From the NCBI GenBank assembly GCA_003243255.1, contig QFQM01000034.1, forward strand, positions 1 through 32,859: a DNA stretch of 32,859 nucleotides, written 5' to 3'. The translations under genes and the position numbers were made by a program. Of the stretch, positions 16,716-25,504 are shown in pieces. The notes under the pieces were generated by a model, which saw only the letters and a list, made by a program, of their open reading frames with translations, had not been told where the DNA came from and ran no database searches. The stretch comes from Flavobacterium psychrophilum (GTDB lineage: Bacteria; Bacteroidota; Bacteroidia; Flavobacteriales; Flavobacteriaceae). Each line of letters starts with the position of its first letter. The first letter of the stretch is position 1.

Positions 16716-17105
16716 TTATTGCTTATTGTTCAATAAACGAGCAGTATAATATGACTCAATTGCCAAAAACAAAATGAAAACCAAAAAAAAATTAACCTTT
16801 TCTGTAGGATTTTCACCCGATTGCGCAATCATAGGGCGTGCAAAAAAATAACTTGCCGCCATTTTAACACTTGTCAACAATAAAAATGCATAACCCAATT
16901 GTTCTTTATTTTTCTTGCCTATTCTGATGAGAACTCCCAGTATGATTAGGGAAAACACCAAAAAGAAACCGTACACCAATGGCAGCGGATAATAAAATTC
17001 CTGATCTGGAATAAGTAAAAATTGGTAGAGAACGATATTAAGGACTAAAAAAATACAGGCTGCTACACCTGTCTTTATAAAAATGCCAATGTAATTTTTA
17101 TCCAT
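16716..17105 (-). CDS. DUF6168-like small membrane protein
   Basis: 129-aa protein of unknown function with four hydrophobic segments (about 8-28, 40-60, 70-88 and 104-122). The layout resembles AtpI/UncI-type proteins and members of DUF6168. It starts two bases after the stop codon of the AtpZ gene and lies directly ahead of the atp operon, so it occupies the place of atpI. A role as a c-ring assembly helper is inference from position and topology. Confidence 0.72.
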   Translation of the reverse strand: MDKNYIGIFIKTGVAACIFLVLNIVLYQFLLIPDQEFYYPLPLVYGFFLVFSLIILGVLIRIGKKNKEQLGYAFLLLTSVKMAASYFFARPMIAQSGENPTEKVNFFLVFILFLAIESYYTARLLNNKQ

Positions 17106-17107
17106 TA

Positions 17108-17338
17108 CTATTTATTGAGTTGATTAACCTGTCGTATTATATTATAGAGTGCGATGAATACTCCCAGCAGTACAAAAATGATACGGTTAGTATTCTTTAC
17201 ATTACCGTAGTGCTCATCAAGCCAGCCACCGAACCATGCAAACAAAAAAATGATGACCCCCATCTGTACGGGGATGTTAATAAGGGCTAGCCACTTATTA
17301 CGATTTTTTCTATCCTGGTTGTCCTGGTTGCTCTCCAT
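17108..17338 (-). CDS. AtpZ/AtpI family protein
   Basis: 76-aa membrane protein with two hydrophobic helices (IPVQMGVIIFLFAWFGGWLD and IIFVLLGVFIALYNIIRQ). The first helix ends in the GWLDEHYG pattern seen in AtpZ/AtpI-type proteins encoded next to atp operons. AtpZ and AtpI form a magnesium/calcium carrier in Bacillus, and AtpI assists c-ring assembly. Its start lies inside the bactofilin gene (29-base overlap), which implies translational coupling. Confidence 0.85.
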   Translation of the reverse strand: MESNQDNQDRKNRNKWLALINIPVQMGVIIFLFAWFGGWLDEHYGNVKNTNRIIFVLLGVFIALYNIIRQVNQLNK

Positions 17339-17714
17339 CGGGTTTTGCAGTTTGTTTTACCGGAGGCCTCATAATACACGAAGCACTGAATTCGGCTCCC
17401 GGCTCAACCGAAAGTTTTCCTGTAATGACCTCTCCTTTTATATGTGCCTTCGATTTTACATTCAGTATTTCGGCAACTTCTATCTTACCGTTAAACTTAC
17501 CTTCTATATCGGCATTCTTGCATTTTATATCGCCCGTTACGCTACCGGCAGGCCCAATCACAATTTTTCCTTTGGTGGTAAAATTGCCTGTAAGTTCTCC
17601 GTCAAGCCTGAAGTCGGCCTGCGAAATGATATCTCCTTTTATAATGGTGCCTTCTACGATCCTGTTGGTTTTACCCAACAGATCCGTATACGACTTTTGC
17701 GGTTTGTCAAACAT
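17310..17714 (-). CDS. Bactofilin family polymer-forming protein
   Basis: 134-aa cytoskeletal protein. The core (about 15-110) is the right-handed beta-helix of bactofilins, seen as short repeated strands: TNRIVEGTIIKGDIISQADF, LDGELTGNFTTKGKIVIGPA and ADIEGKFNGKIEVAEILNVK, followed by a Pro/Gln/Gly tail. Bactofilins self-assemble into filaments that place envelope enzymes. It sits two bases after sprE, so the two are almost certainly co-transcribed. Its partner in this organism is unknown. Confidence 0.92.
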   Translation of the reverse strand: MFDKPQKSYTDLLGKTNRIVEGTIIKGDIISQADFRLDGELTGNFTTKGKIVIGPAGSVTGDIKCKNADIEGKFNGKIEVAEILNVKSKAHIKGEVITGKLSVEPGAEFSASCIMRPPVKQTAKPDGEQPGQPG

Positions 17715-17716
17715 TA

Positions 17717-20524
17717 TTATTCTATCGCTAAAAATTCAGTGAAGTTCTTCTTGATCTGTACTACCTTATAATCTTCGGTAGATATCACTTCAAGCACTTC
17801 TGCCACTTTGTATTTCTTATAATCCTTCAGTACCGATACGGCATCTTCGGCAGCAAGCTTGCTGATAAAGCCATGTACTACCAGCATATTGTCCTTAATA
17901 GTATATACATCGCTTGTTAGCTTAATGTTGTTGTTAAGCCCTTCTTTTATGAACTTTTCAATCTTGTCCTTAAGCGGTTTGATTTTTGCCTCATCGGCGA
18001 AGTCAAATTTGTATACAATTTTCCAGCTTGCGGTAGGTTGTCCAAACGCAAGTTTTTCAAGGTTTGGTATGTCGGTCTTAAGCAGCAGTTCTGCTTTTTT
18101 GCCCTCTTCGCTATTAGGGTAATTAAGCGCTACAAAGTTAAGCCCTTTCTTATATTCTTCGATACCCATCAGCCTTGCCGAAATCTGAACCTTCAACAAC
18201 TCGAATTTTGGAACAATCTCTTCTCCTGTATATGTATCAATATATTCATCTATCTGTGCATGCACTTCTCTTACCTGACCCTCGTTATATTTTTTAAACA
18301 ACTGGTCGTAGGCAGCATCAGGCGTAAGTGACTTAGCAGCATCAGATGTTGGATTTCTTATAATCTCTGCATAACGGCTGTCAGGATACTGAGAAAGTAT
18401 CTGCTGTTTGTAAATCTCAGCCTTAGCCGGATCTATAATCTCGTATATCTTATACAAATTGTATTTAGATGGCAGAACAAGTCGCTCTTCAGGATTGTTT
18501 TGCAGCAGCCTTTCAAGTTTTTCTGCGGCAAGCTTATATTCCTTAAACTTCTCCTTATATATAGAACCTAATTGATAGTAGGCAAAATTACGTTCTGTAG
18601 CAAGGCTGTCTAATAGTTTTTTATCTGTAGGCAATTGAGAGCTATAAAAATCAGGATTGAATCTTGGCTCAATTGTTTTTCCTTTGTCATCTTTTGGCAG
18701 CTTGCTATCTACACCTGCAGAAACCGAATCAACATCAGCGGCATTAGCTATAGCTTTGTTCGTTTGTTCCGAAGACCATCGCCAGTTCTCAGAGTGAGCC
18801 CTGTTACCCCAACGTCTTTTAAACTCCTGCTTTCCATAGGCAACAGTTGCCGGAGTGTAAAAATAAAATTTGCCTCCGCTTTTGCCCGGTGCCGTACCGC
18901 CCGGTGTATTTGTTCCAAAACCGCCTGATGACGAACCCGCGCCACCCGAAGCAAGGTTTTCCTGTTTTATGGCTTCTTTTTCCAGCCTTTTCTTCTCTGC
19001 CTCTTCTTTTGCTTTCAGTTTAGCAATATGTCCCTCGTAGTAAGCCTTTCTTCCTGCTTCGTCCATAGCAACAACTGAAAGGATACTGTCATTGGTTTTT
19101 GCAATGGCTTCATATTTTATAACATCGGCAAGGTTATCCCTTTTCTTCTTGATGCTTCTGTACTCCCTGCTCCTGTTATCCAGAAAAACCATAGTACTGT
19201 CATAATACATTCCGGCAGTAGCATATTGGGCTTCCTTAAAATTAATTTCGGCAATATTCCTGTAGTTTGACGCTGTAAGGTAACGGTCTTTCGAATTTTG
19301 GCGCAACGATTTATTGTAATATACCTTTGCACGGGTATCATCATTCTGCTTGTCATAAAAAAGACCTACCTGGTGGTTTATGATGTCAAGATAAGGCCTG
19401 TTTTCCCTGTCTTCTAAAAGTTTGCGGTATTTTTCCATAAACACAAGGGTGTCTCCTTTGGTATGGTCAAACTGGCCGGCCTGCATAGCATGTGCCTGAA
19501 TAACATATCGCCTTGGCGATTTCCTTTTCATGTCTATAACCCTTTGGTATTCGGCATAGGCACTGTCCGGACGTTTTAGTTTGCTTTGCAGCTGACCCAA
19601 TATAAAATGATATCTCGCCTTCTCTTCATTCTTTCTGGTAAAATTAGCGGCATCCTTCAGTACGGTAACGGCACTGTCGGCAGCATTCATTTTCAGGTAA
19701 CCGGCAGCAAGCATAGCATTAGCGTCGGCAAGAGTTTGTTCATCCATCACATCCCTTTTTTGCTTTAAAAGCTCTTTAAGGTTACGAATGGCTATCGCCT
19801 CGTTATCAAGGCGAATATTTGTTTTTTCCCTCCATATTTTGGCATCATCTATTCCATCGCTCGAAGGATATTTCAATAACACATAATTGAATGCTTCAAG
19901 AGCCGGTAGAAAACGATTTTCATAGTATCTTGATTTACCCAATAAAAGATAAGCCTCATCTATTTGCGGATTTTTTTCGCTTCCGCCAATATTCATCGAG
20001 TGTTTCTGGATGGCTTTGGTCGCTTTTTCTTCAGCACGCTTAAAATTACCAGTCTGCCCTCCCGAAGCCTGAGCATCTGCTGTTGCACCTGCTTTGGATC
20101 CCGAAGCAGCCCCTGATCTTTTGTCAATCATGTCCTGCTTACCGCCCAAATCCATGCTCTTTGCTGATATCTTTGTATTGCCTAAATCTTTAGCAGACTT
20201 AATACCTTTTGCTGGTGCATCTGTACCTCCGGCTCCGGCCGGTGTACCTCCCGCCGGCACTGTTGCTCCTTGTGGAGCACTGGCTGTAGACACTATAGGC
20301 TGTGTCCTTTCAATAGGCAGCACATCCCAAAAGTTATCTTCATAGGTTGTGGCCAGATCGGCCAGCCCGGCATCAAGGGCAAGGTTACCGTTATATAATA
20401 CATTATACTCGGTATTTACCGCGTGATAGTTACGGTTAACAAACGAATTCTTTTTAGTAGAGCATGCAATTGCTAAACCTACTGCACCAAAAAGAATAAA
20501 ATATTTTGAAGTACTGGTTTTCAA
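17717..20524 (-). CDS. sprE: Type IX secretion lipoprotein SprE/PorW
   Basis: Periplasmic lipoprotein with TPRs needed for type IX secretion; SprE is required for secretion and gliding in Flavobacterium johnsoniae, and PorW is the Porphyromonas counterpart. The 935-aa product has a lipoprotein signal with Cys near residue 21 (GLAIACSTKK) and the characteristic mature start FVNRNYHAVNTEYNVLYNGN. Low-complexity Gly/Ala/Ser stretches follow (about 75-150 and 545-575), with TPR-like helices between and after them (IDEAYLLLGKSRYYENRFLP, ARYHFILGQLQSKLKRPDSA). It opens a run of four genes that leads into the atp operon. The terminator of the ABC unit lies just upstream. No clean -7 box was found. 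Confidence 0.9.
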   Translation of the reverse strand: MKTSTSKYFILFGAVGLAIACSTKKNSFVNRNYHAVNTEYNVLYNGNLALDAGLADLATTYEDNFWDVLPIERTQPIVSTASAPQGATVPAGGTPAGAGGTDAPAKGIKSAKDLGNTKISAKSMDLGGKQDMIDKRSGAASGSKAGATADAQASGGQTGNFKRAEEKATKAIQKHSMNIGGSEKNPQIDEAYLLLGKSRYYENRFLPALEAFNYVLLKYPSSDGIDDAKIWREKTNIRLDNEAIAIRNLKELLKQKRDVMDEQTLADANAMLAAGYLKMNAADSAVTVLKDAANFTRKNEEKARYHFILGQLQSKLKRPDSAYAEYQRVIDMKRKSPRRYVIQAHAMQAGQFDHTKGDTLVFMEKYRKLLEDRENRPYLDIINHQVGLFYDKQNDDTRAKVYYNKSLRQNSKDRYLTASNYRNIAEINFKEAQYATAGMYYDSTMVFLDNRSREYRSIKKKRDNLADVIKYEAIAKTNDSILSVVAMDEAGRKAYYEGHIAKLKAKEEAEKKRLEKEAIKQENLASGGAGSSSGGFGTNTPGGTAPGKSGGKFYFYTPATVAYGKQEFKRRWGNRAHSENWRWSSEQTNKAIANAADVDSVSAGVDSKLPKDDKGKTIEPRFNPDFYSSQLPTDKKLLDSLATERNFAYYQLGSIYKEKFKEYKLAAEKLERLLQNNPEERLVLPSKYNLYKIYEIIDPAKAEIYKQQILSQYPDSRYAEIIRNPTSDAAKSLTPDAAYDQLFKKYNEGQVREVHAQIDEYIDTYTGEEIVPKFELLKVQISARLMGIEEYKKGLNFVALNYPNSEEGKKAELLLKTDIPNLEKLAFGQPTASWKIVYKFDFADEAKIKPLKDKIEKFIKEGLNNNIKLTSDVYTIKDNMLVVHGFISKLAAEDAVSVLKDYKKYKVAEVLEVISTEDYKVVQIKKNFTEFLAIE

Positions 20525-20621
20525 TGTAAAAGCTGTTTTTATCCTTAACTTTTAAAATCGTTCTTTAGTATAAAAGAGGGTAAAAATACGCTTCTTTTTC
20601 TAACATACTCAGTTTTTTGGC

Positions 20622-20651
20622 AAAAAAAATCCCCCTTGATCAAGGAGGATT
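20622..20651 (-). terminator. Terminator after the ABC transporter unit
   Basis: A 12-bp stem centred on TTGATCAA (20628-20651), with one C/A position that becomes a U-G pair in the - strand RNA, is followed on that strand by eight T residues (complement of 20622-20629). It lies eight bases past the ATPase stop codon. Confidence 0.88.
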
Positions 20652-20659
20652 GCATTAGC

Positions 20660-21355
20660 TTACACCGCAAAAAACTCTTCGAGTTCCTTAAGCGTTTCTG
20701 CCGATGTATAAATATCTTTAACCACCTGGCCTTTGTGCATGGCCACAATACGGTCACTCACTTCGGTAGTGTGTGCCAGGTCGTGGCTCGATACCAGTAT
20801 GGTTACGTTTTTATCGTCTGCCAGATCTTTGATGATTTTCTTAAGCCTGAACTGTGTTGTAGGGTCAAGGTTGGCAAACGGTTCGTCAAGAATAATGATT
20901 TCCGGATTACCGATAAGCGTTGCGATGATACCTACTTTCTTCTGGTTACCTTTAGAAAGGTCGCGCAGGTATTTCTTTTTATTAAGTATCTCTCCGTTAA
21001 AAAAGTCTTCGTGTTTTCTTAAAAGTTCATCTACACTCGCTTTGTTTTGTCCGCGCAGTTCGCCAATAAAATAAAAGTATTCTTCAGGAGTAAGGTAGCC
21101 TATCAAAAAGCTCTCGTCAAGAAAAGCCGCGGTAAACGGTTTCCATGCTTCGCTTTCATCTACCTGAATACCGTTCGATTTTACATAGCCTCTGGTTGGT
21201 TCGATCAGGTCAAGCAACAAACTGAACAATGTTGTCTTTCCGGCTCCATTGTTACCCACGAGGCCAAAGCTTTCTCCTTTTTTAATTTCTAAATGCTCTA
21301 TATTAAGTACGGTTACACCGTTATATACTTTTACAAGATTGTTTATTTGTATCAT
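20660..21355 (-). CDS. ABC transporter ATP-binding protein
   Basis: 231-aa ATPase subunit expected to power the DUF5687 membrane protein encoded just upstream. It contains Walker A GNNGAGKTT (about 36-44), signature LSKGNQKK, Walker B IIILDEPFANLDP and switch His VSSHDLAH. The LSKGN variant of LSGGQ is common in the DrrA/CcmA-like exporter branch, which suggests export or a membrane-remodelling function rather than solute uptake. It starts 27 bases after the DUF5687 stop codon and ends at a strong terminator. The substrate is unknown. Confidence 0.93.
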   Translation of the reverse strand: MIQINNLVKVYNGVTVLNIEHLEIKKGESFGLVGNNGAGKTTLFSLLLDLIEPTRGYVKSNGIQVDESEAWKPFTAAFLDESFLIGYLTPEEYFYFIGELRGQNKASVDELLRKHEDFFNGEILNKKKYLRDLSKGNQKKVGIIATLIGNPEIIILDEPFANLDPTTQFRLKKIIKDLADDKNVTILVSSHDLAHTTEVSDRIVAMHKGQVVKDIYTSAETLKELEEFFAV

Positions 21356-21382
21356 GATTCTGTTATAGTATTGATTGGATAG

Positions 21383-22855
21383 TTAGTTCTTTTGTTTGTA
21401 AGCGGCAAGTGTGCCATACTTTTCTCTTTTATATATTTTTTCTATCTGTGCAAAAGCCTTGTTCCTGAATGCAAAGCCAAGCACTCCTGCTACAGCTACA
21501 AATAGCGCACCTGCAGTTGGGCTGAAAATATAGAACCCAATTCCGTAAAGTGCCATAGGCACAAGCATTTTGGGCAATGTGATCAGGAAAGTTTTAAGGT
21601 TAAAGGCTTTTTTATCGCCAAAAGCCTGCTTACTGCTCGTCAGGTCTATTGGTGTTTTTATGAAGGCCCCTCCTAAAAGCACCAGGTGCGAATTCACTCC
21701 TATATTATATACTGCTCCTGCAAGAAGCATAAGATAAGTATCAACACCGAAGTATAGATAAAAAGAAGCCACAAGTGTACTTGCTGATGTAGCGATAACA
21801 ATAAGCCACCATTTAGAGGCAATATACTCACGGTACTGAATATTCTGGCTCATCATAAGCGGATAATAGGCACTGTCCCAGCTTGGCACAAACTGCCCGA
21901 AAGTCATCATAAAACCTCCCGTTACAAATATACCTGCAAACATTGCCCAAAACGGACCCTGATATATCTCTATCGCATTGGTAAAGAACAGCAACCCGTA
22001 AAATATAAACAATCCGCTCATCAGTAAAGTCGTTTTAGAACGCTTGTTCCTCAATATCAGCTTAATGTCATTTTTAAGAAAAGTACCCATGGTTCCAAAC
22101 TGGTTCAGCCATTTAAAATCCTGGGTTTCGGCAACTTCATGTTTGCCTTTAAGGCCTGTATCAAGATACAGTTCTTTAGAAAACAGCTTATAACAGCCAT
22201 AGTAAAGTCCTGATAATAATGCTACCGGAATAATCCACAGATAATAGGTAGAATATAACCCATGAAAGAACACCTCTGTGTAGGCTGTAATATCAAACAT
22301 ATCATAGTACTGCGTAGCACCCAATCCTACAATGATTGTAGCTACCGTCCAGAAGATCCAGTCCTTATCATCGGCAAGAATGTTTATAAAGTTATTGCTG
22401 TATATAAGTGCCATCATACTTATGTGCCACAGTATCACCCCGAGCGGGTCATACCCCTGTACAAGAAGCACTATAGAGAAAGGCACAAAAAAGAAGGCAT
22501 GCATGATGTTGAAAAACGAAACTGCCGTTTTGCCTAATGCAAAATTCACTATCGTTCCCCTTTTTACAGGTAGCGTAAGCAAAGGCCTGATATTAATAAC
22601 CGGAATTTTTTGCATGAAATAACGGAAAAGCATATCTCCCACGAAATAATATACCATAACCTGGCTTATAACTATGAGCGGATCTACACTTGTACTCTCT
22701 TTAATCAGAAAAAAAACACCTACTCCTAAAAGAAGGAACATTACTGCAAAATAAAGTGCTAAAAGTATCATGAGCACTTTAAGGACTACATTAGTAGCAA
22801 AGGCCGATGACCGTGTAAACGATTTCCATTCGAGCCAGAGGAATTTTTTGAACAT
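21383..22855 (-). CDS. DUF5687 family ABC-type membrane protein
   Basis: 490-aa polytopic membrane protein with about 10-12 hydrophobic segments and a cytoplasmic N-terminus (MFKKFLWLEWKSFTRSSAF). DUF5687 proteins are Bacteroidota membrane proteins usually paired with an ATPase, as here, and probably act as the permease half of an exporter. It is separated from the upstream five-paralogue run by a hairpin terminator, so it may be expressed on its own, although the strand and closeness suggest functional contact. No substrate can be named. Confidence 0.83.
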   Translation of the reverse strand: MFKKFLWLEWKSFTRSSAFATNVVLKVLMILLALYFAVMFLLLGVGVFFLIKESTSVDPLIVISQVMVYYFVGDMLFRYFMQKIPVINIRPLLTLPVKRGTIVNFALGKTAVSFFNIMHAFFFVPFSIVLLVQGYDPLGVILWHISMMALIYSNNFINILADDKDWIFWTVATIIVGLGATQYYDMFDITAYTEVFFHGLYSTYYLWIIPVALLSGLYYGCYKLFSKELYLDTGLKGKHEVAETQDFKWLNQFGTMGTFLKNDIKLILRNKRSKTTLLMSGLFIFYGLLFFTNAIEIYQGPFWAMFAGIFVTGGFMMTFGQFVPSWDSAYYPLMMSQNIQYREYIASKWWLIVIATSASTLVASFYLYFGVDTYLMLLAGAVYNIGVNSHLVLLGGAFIKTPIDLTSSKQAFGDKKAFNLKTFLITLPKMLVPMALYGIGFYIFSPTAGALFVAVAGVLGFAFRNKAFAQIEKIYKREKYGTLAAYKQKN

Positions 22856-22891
22856 TGTATTTTGGTTGTTGATTTAATCAATAGGTAATTG

Positions 22892-22919
22892 AAAAAGGCA
22901 AAACGTTACAGCTTTGCCT
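22892..22919 (-). terminator. Terminator closing the PadR/five-paralogue operon
   Basis: A 7-bp stem (AGGCAAA at 22896-22902, TTTGCCT at 22913-22919) with a 10-base loop is followed on the - strand by five T residues (complement of 22892-22896, the last of them shared with the stem). It lies just beyond the last of the five paralogues and before the DUF5687 gene. Confidence 0.7.
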
Positions 22920-22926
22920 CATAAAT

Positions 22927-23616
22927 TTATAAATTATATTCCGGATAGGTTTTTAAAAGGTGTTCTTTGGCTTTTCGGGGTATCACAAAAAGCACCACAT
23001 ACTGCATCAGCATAAAAAACACCACCAATGCAGCCATAAAAGCTATCTTTACTGGCCCGGGTGAATCGGTGTTTAATAATGTGGAAACATTAAAGGGTAA
23101 ATAAACAGCTCCTGCCAGTCCGCCACTTTGTACAATAATATGTTCAAAAAGCCACTTTCTTCCGGTTAGCTTTACCTTTTTCTTATATTTTATTCCTCTT
23201 GTTATCACCAAACTAAAACTGCCTAATAATGTAGTCAGCAATAATATATGATAGGCAATACTGTTAAATTCAATCGCTTTGTACACTACAAACAAAAAGG
23301 CAATGGTAATCATGATCTGCGGAATTTTGATAAATTCCTTCATATAGCCCCACATAAGCCTGTAGTATTTTTTACCCAAAGCCGCCTGCCTGCTTTCTAC
23401 CACCCCCATAAACCCAAAAATGCCAAATTTTTTAAACTCCTGTTTCAGGGCTTCGTCAAAGCTTAGGTTGGGTTCGGTTTTCCAGCGTTCTTCTATGGCA
23501 TTGGCAAGGTGATCGGTAAGCTCATTCTGCAAATCGTAATATTCTACAAAATGTTTGATGGTAAAGGCGAACAGCTGCTCGTTTTGCTCAGGCGATATTT
23601 TTTTGATCTTATCCAT
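22927..23616 (-). CDS. HAAS-like membrane protein, paralogue 5
   Basis: 229-aa protein with an N-terminal soluble helical part (about 1-95) and four or five hydrophobic segments after it. The motif YYDLQNELTDHLANAIEE (about 26-43) aligns with the IRxEMxDHxA motif of the four genes upstream but is the most diverged: the Arg and Met are replaced (LQNEL), while the Asp-His pair and following Ala remain. It has an extra stretch (SFDEALKQEFKKFGIFGFMG) absent from the others and a Pro-rich turn (GAVYLPFNVS). Its start overlaps the stop of paralogue 4 by eight bases. Resembles HAAS-type domains that accompany PadR regulators; function unknown. Confidence 0.75.
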   Translation of the reverse strand: MDKIKKISPEQNEQLFAFTIKHFVEYYDLQNELTDHLANAIEERWKTEPNLSFDEALKQEFKKFGIFGFMGVVESRQAALGKKYYRLMWGYMKEFIKIPQIMITIAFLFVVYKAIEFNSIAYHILLLTTLLGSFSLVITRGIKYKKKVKLTGRKWLFEHIIVQSGGLAGAVYLPFNVSTLLNTDSPGPVKIAFMAALVVFFMLMQYVVLFVIPRKAKEHLLKTYPEYNL

Positions 23617-24238
23617 TGTAGTGTAATCTGTATTTCTTTCTCAGTTTTATATGCGAAAAATAGGCCATTATCATGAATGTAATTACCGCCGAATAATAAC
23701 ACATCAAAACAGCCATTGTATCTATAAGTCTGTCAGGCCTGATAACCGCCACTACTATATATACCAGCAGGTTGGCAATTCCAATTATCTTGTCTGATCC
23801 CGACCATGACTTACTACGTTTTGAGAAATTGGAAGAAAACCAGCTTATTATTAGCATGATCATTATAATCAAAGGAATGATCTCAAGAACCAAATTGAGC
23901 GTTCTTTCTCCCACATAAGCCATTATTAAAGAAAATACACTAAAAAGACCTCCGAAAATCAATACACCCGGTGTGCTTATCATATTCACAAAAAGAGCTT
24001 TACATGCATTATTCCACGCTATACGGGCAAATTTAGTATTCGATTCAAGCAGTTGTGCCTTATGCCATACCATATATTCTTTGAAATTATCATAAAACTC
24101 ACCTTCCATCCCTTCGAGAGCCGATGCCACATGATCGGTCATCTCATAGCGTATATCGGCATATTTAACACCCGAACTCTGAAGGTAATTGTCTATAAAT
24201 TGTATCTGTACTTCGGTTAGCTTCATCATTTTACTCAT
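23609..24238 (-). CDS. HAAS-like membrane protein, paralogue 4
   Basis: About 209 aa from the ATG at 24238. Upstream in-frame ATG at 24280 would overlap the previous gene and add residues with no counterpart in the paralogues; ATGs at 24229 and 24226 are also possible. The N-terminal domain has LTEVQIQFIDNYLQSSGVKY followed by ADIRYEMTDHVASALEGMEG, nearly the same as paralogue 2 over ALEGMEG. About four to five hydrophobic segments follow residue 75. No catalytic motif is seen. The 22-base gap from paralogue 3 suggests shared transcription. Confidence 0.78.
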   Translation of the reverse strand: MSKMMKLTEVQIQFIDNYLQSSGVKYADIRYEMTDHVASALEGMEGEFYDNFKEYMVWHKAQLLESNTKFARIAWNNACKALFVNMISTPGVLIFGGLFSVFSLIMAYVGERTLNLVLEIIPLIIMIMLIISWFSSNFSKRSKSWSGSDKIIGIANLLVYIVVAVIRPDRLIDTMAVLMCYYSAVITFMIMAYFSHIKLRKKYRLHYNG

Positions 24239-24260
24239 TAATATAATTGGTTGGTTGGTT

Positions 24261-24875
24261 TTAAATGTATTTGCCCACATATTGTTTACGGCAGCGGTAC
24301 AGGCTGACTATAAGCACAAGCAAAAGGGCCGGTAAAATTGCAAAAGCTATTCTTCTCGGAATAACCCTGAGTGCTTTATCGTCAATCCTGTAACTGATTA
24401 TCTGGCTTATCTGGTGCAGATTAAAAATAACACTATAGATTAAAACCAATGGTCGCATTACCGATAGTTCTTTATTCTTTCTTCCAAACCACATGGCTGG
24501 TATAACCATTACCACTATAACATAAAGCCCGTACATATTTACGTCTTCATTTTCAACAAAAAAGCTGGCGTAATATGCCACTGTCCCCATAAGCACAGCC
24601 GATAGCAAAACCATAGGCATTGCCATAGTTTTAAAATACAGTTTTAGTGCTCTTATTGTGGCTGTCCATTTGGCTCTTCTGTTCTGTTTCAAGATATCAT
24701 TATGATGCGTTATGAAATACTCGGTCCAGTTTTCGCCAAAATCACCATCCATTGTTTCAATCTCTGAGGCGATGTGGTCTACCATCTCATAACGGATGTC
24801 TATATACTTTACGCCAAGGTTGTACAGGCGGTCGTCTATAAATTGTATTTGTTCAGATGTAAGTTTCTCCTTCAT
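24261..24875 (-). CDS. HAAS-like membrane protein, paralogue 3
   Basis: 204 aa. The N-terminal domain (KLTSEQIQFIDDRLYNLGVK, then YIDIRYEMVDHIASEIETMD) is closely related to that of paralogue 4, with QIQFID and GVKY shared. A basic stretch (KQNRRAKWTATIRALKLYF) precedes about five hydrophobic segments (from about residue 80). Its ATG overlaps the stop codon of paralogue 2 by one base (TAATG), a sign of coupled translation. The C-terminus is basic (YRCRKQYVGKYI) and probably cytoplasmic. Function unknown. Confidence 0.78.
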   Translation of the reverse strand: MKEKLTSEQIQFIDDRLYNLGVKYIDIRYEMVDHIASEIETMDGDFGENWTEYFITHHNDILKQNRRAKWTATIRALKLYFKTMAMPMVLLSAVLMGTVAYYASFFVENEDVNMYGLYVIVVMVIPAMWFGRKNKELSVMRPLVLIYSVIFNLHQISQIISYRIDDKALRVIPRRIAFAILPALLLVLIVSLYRCRKQYVGKYI

Positions 24876-25504
24876 TAAATACCCTGATATTTTAATTTAT
24901 ACGATTTAGTAAGAGATATGTACATAATAATCGCCATACAATAAACACTGATTACAAATGCATAGTACAACAGTTTATAAGCATCATCAATTTTCAGTTT
25001 ATCTATCAGTACTCTTAAAGCAATAAACAATGTGTATCCCAAACTGCTCATTATTGCCATAAACCTTTCGGCGGTCGAGAACAGTTTTCTCTGCCTTGTA
25101 AATTGCATATAGATAGTATATGCCAGCACTAACGGAATTGCAAAAATGAACGCCATAAAAACCATAAATGAAGTTTCTTCGAGCCCTTCATGTTTGTATG
25201 CTGCAAATACTGTAGCATAAGCCACCGCCAGTATTGCCACAAAACGTAACGACATCATTTTGCTAAACAACATCTTAACCGCTTTTAAGGATGTATTTCT
25301 TCTTAAACGGCTGTAATTCTTTTTCAGTTCTTTTTTATTGTCAGCTATATACTCGTTTAGATTATCATTAAAATCACCCTCCATACCCTCAAGTGCTGTT
25401 GCGGCATGGTCGATCATTTCAATACGGATATCCAGAAAACGTATTTCTATATCCCATAATGCTTTATCTATAGCGGTTATTTGTTCCGTAGTAAGCTTAG
25501 GCAT
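24875..25504 (-). CDS. HAAS-like membrane protein, paralogue 2
   Basis: 209 aa from the ATG at 25504; an in-frame ATG at 25528 is possible but adds residues before the shared MPKLTTEQI-type start. The N-terminal domain reads KLTTEQITAIDKALWDIEIR, then FLDIRIEMIDHAATALEGME. A Lys/Arg-rich connector (KKELKKNYSRLRRNTSLKAV) leads to four or five hydrophobic segments. The start overlaps the stop of paralogue 1 by eight bases. The membrane half shows little similarity by eye to the neighbours, whereas the N-terminal motif is strongly kept. Confidence 0.78.
   Translation of the reverse strand: MPKLTTEQITAIDKALWDIEIRFLDIRIEMIDHAATALEGMEGDFNDNLNEYIADNKKELKKNYSRLRRNTSLKAVKMLFSKMMSLRFVAILAVAYATVFAAYKHEGLEETSFMVFMAFIFAIPLVLAYTIYMQFTRQRKLFSTAERFMAIMSSLGYTLFIALRVLIDKLKIDDAYKLLYYAFVISVYCMAIIMYISLTKSYKLKYQGI

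Noticed and set aside
22856..22891. Promoter for the DUF5687/ABC pair
   Set aside because: No TAnnTTTG match was found on the - strand in the gap, so although a terminator precedes the pair, its own promoter cannot be placed.
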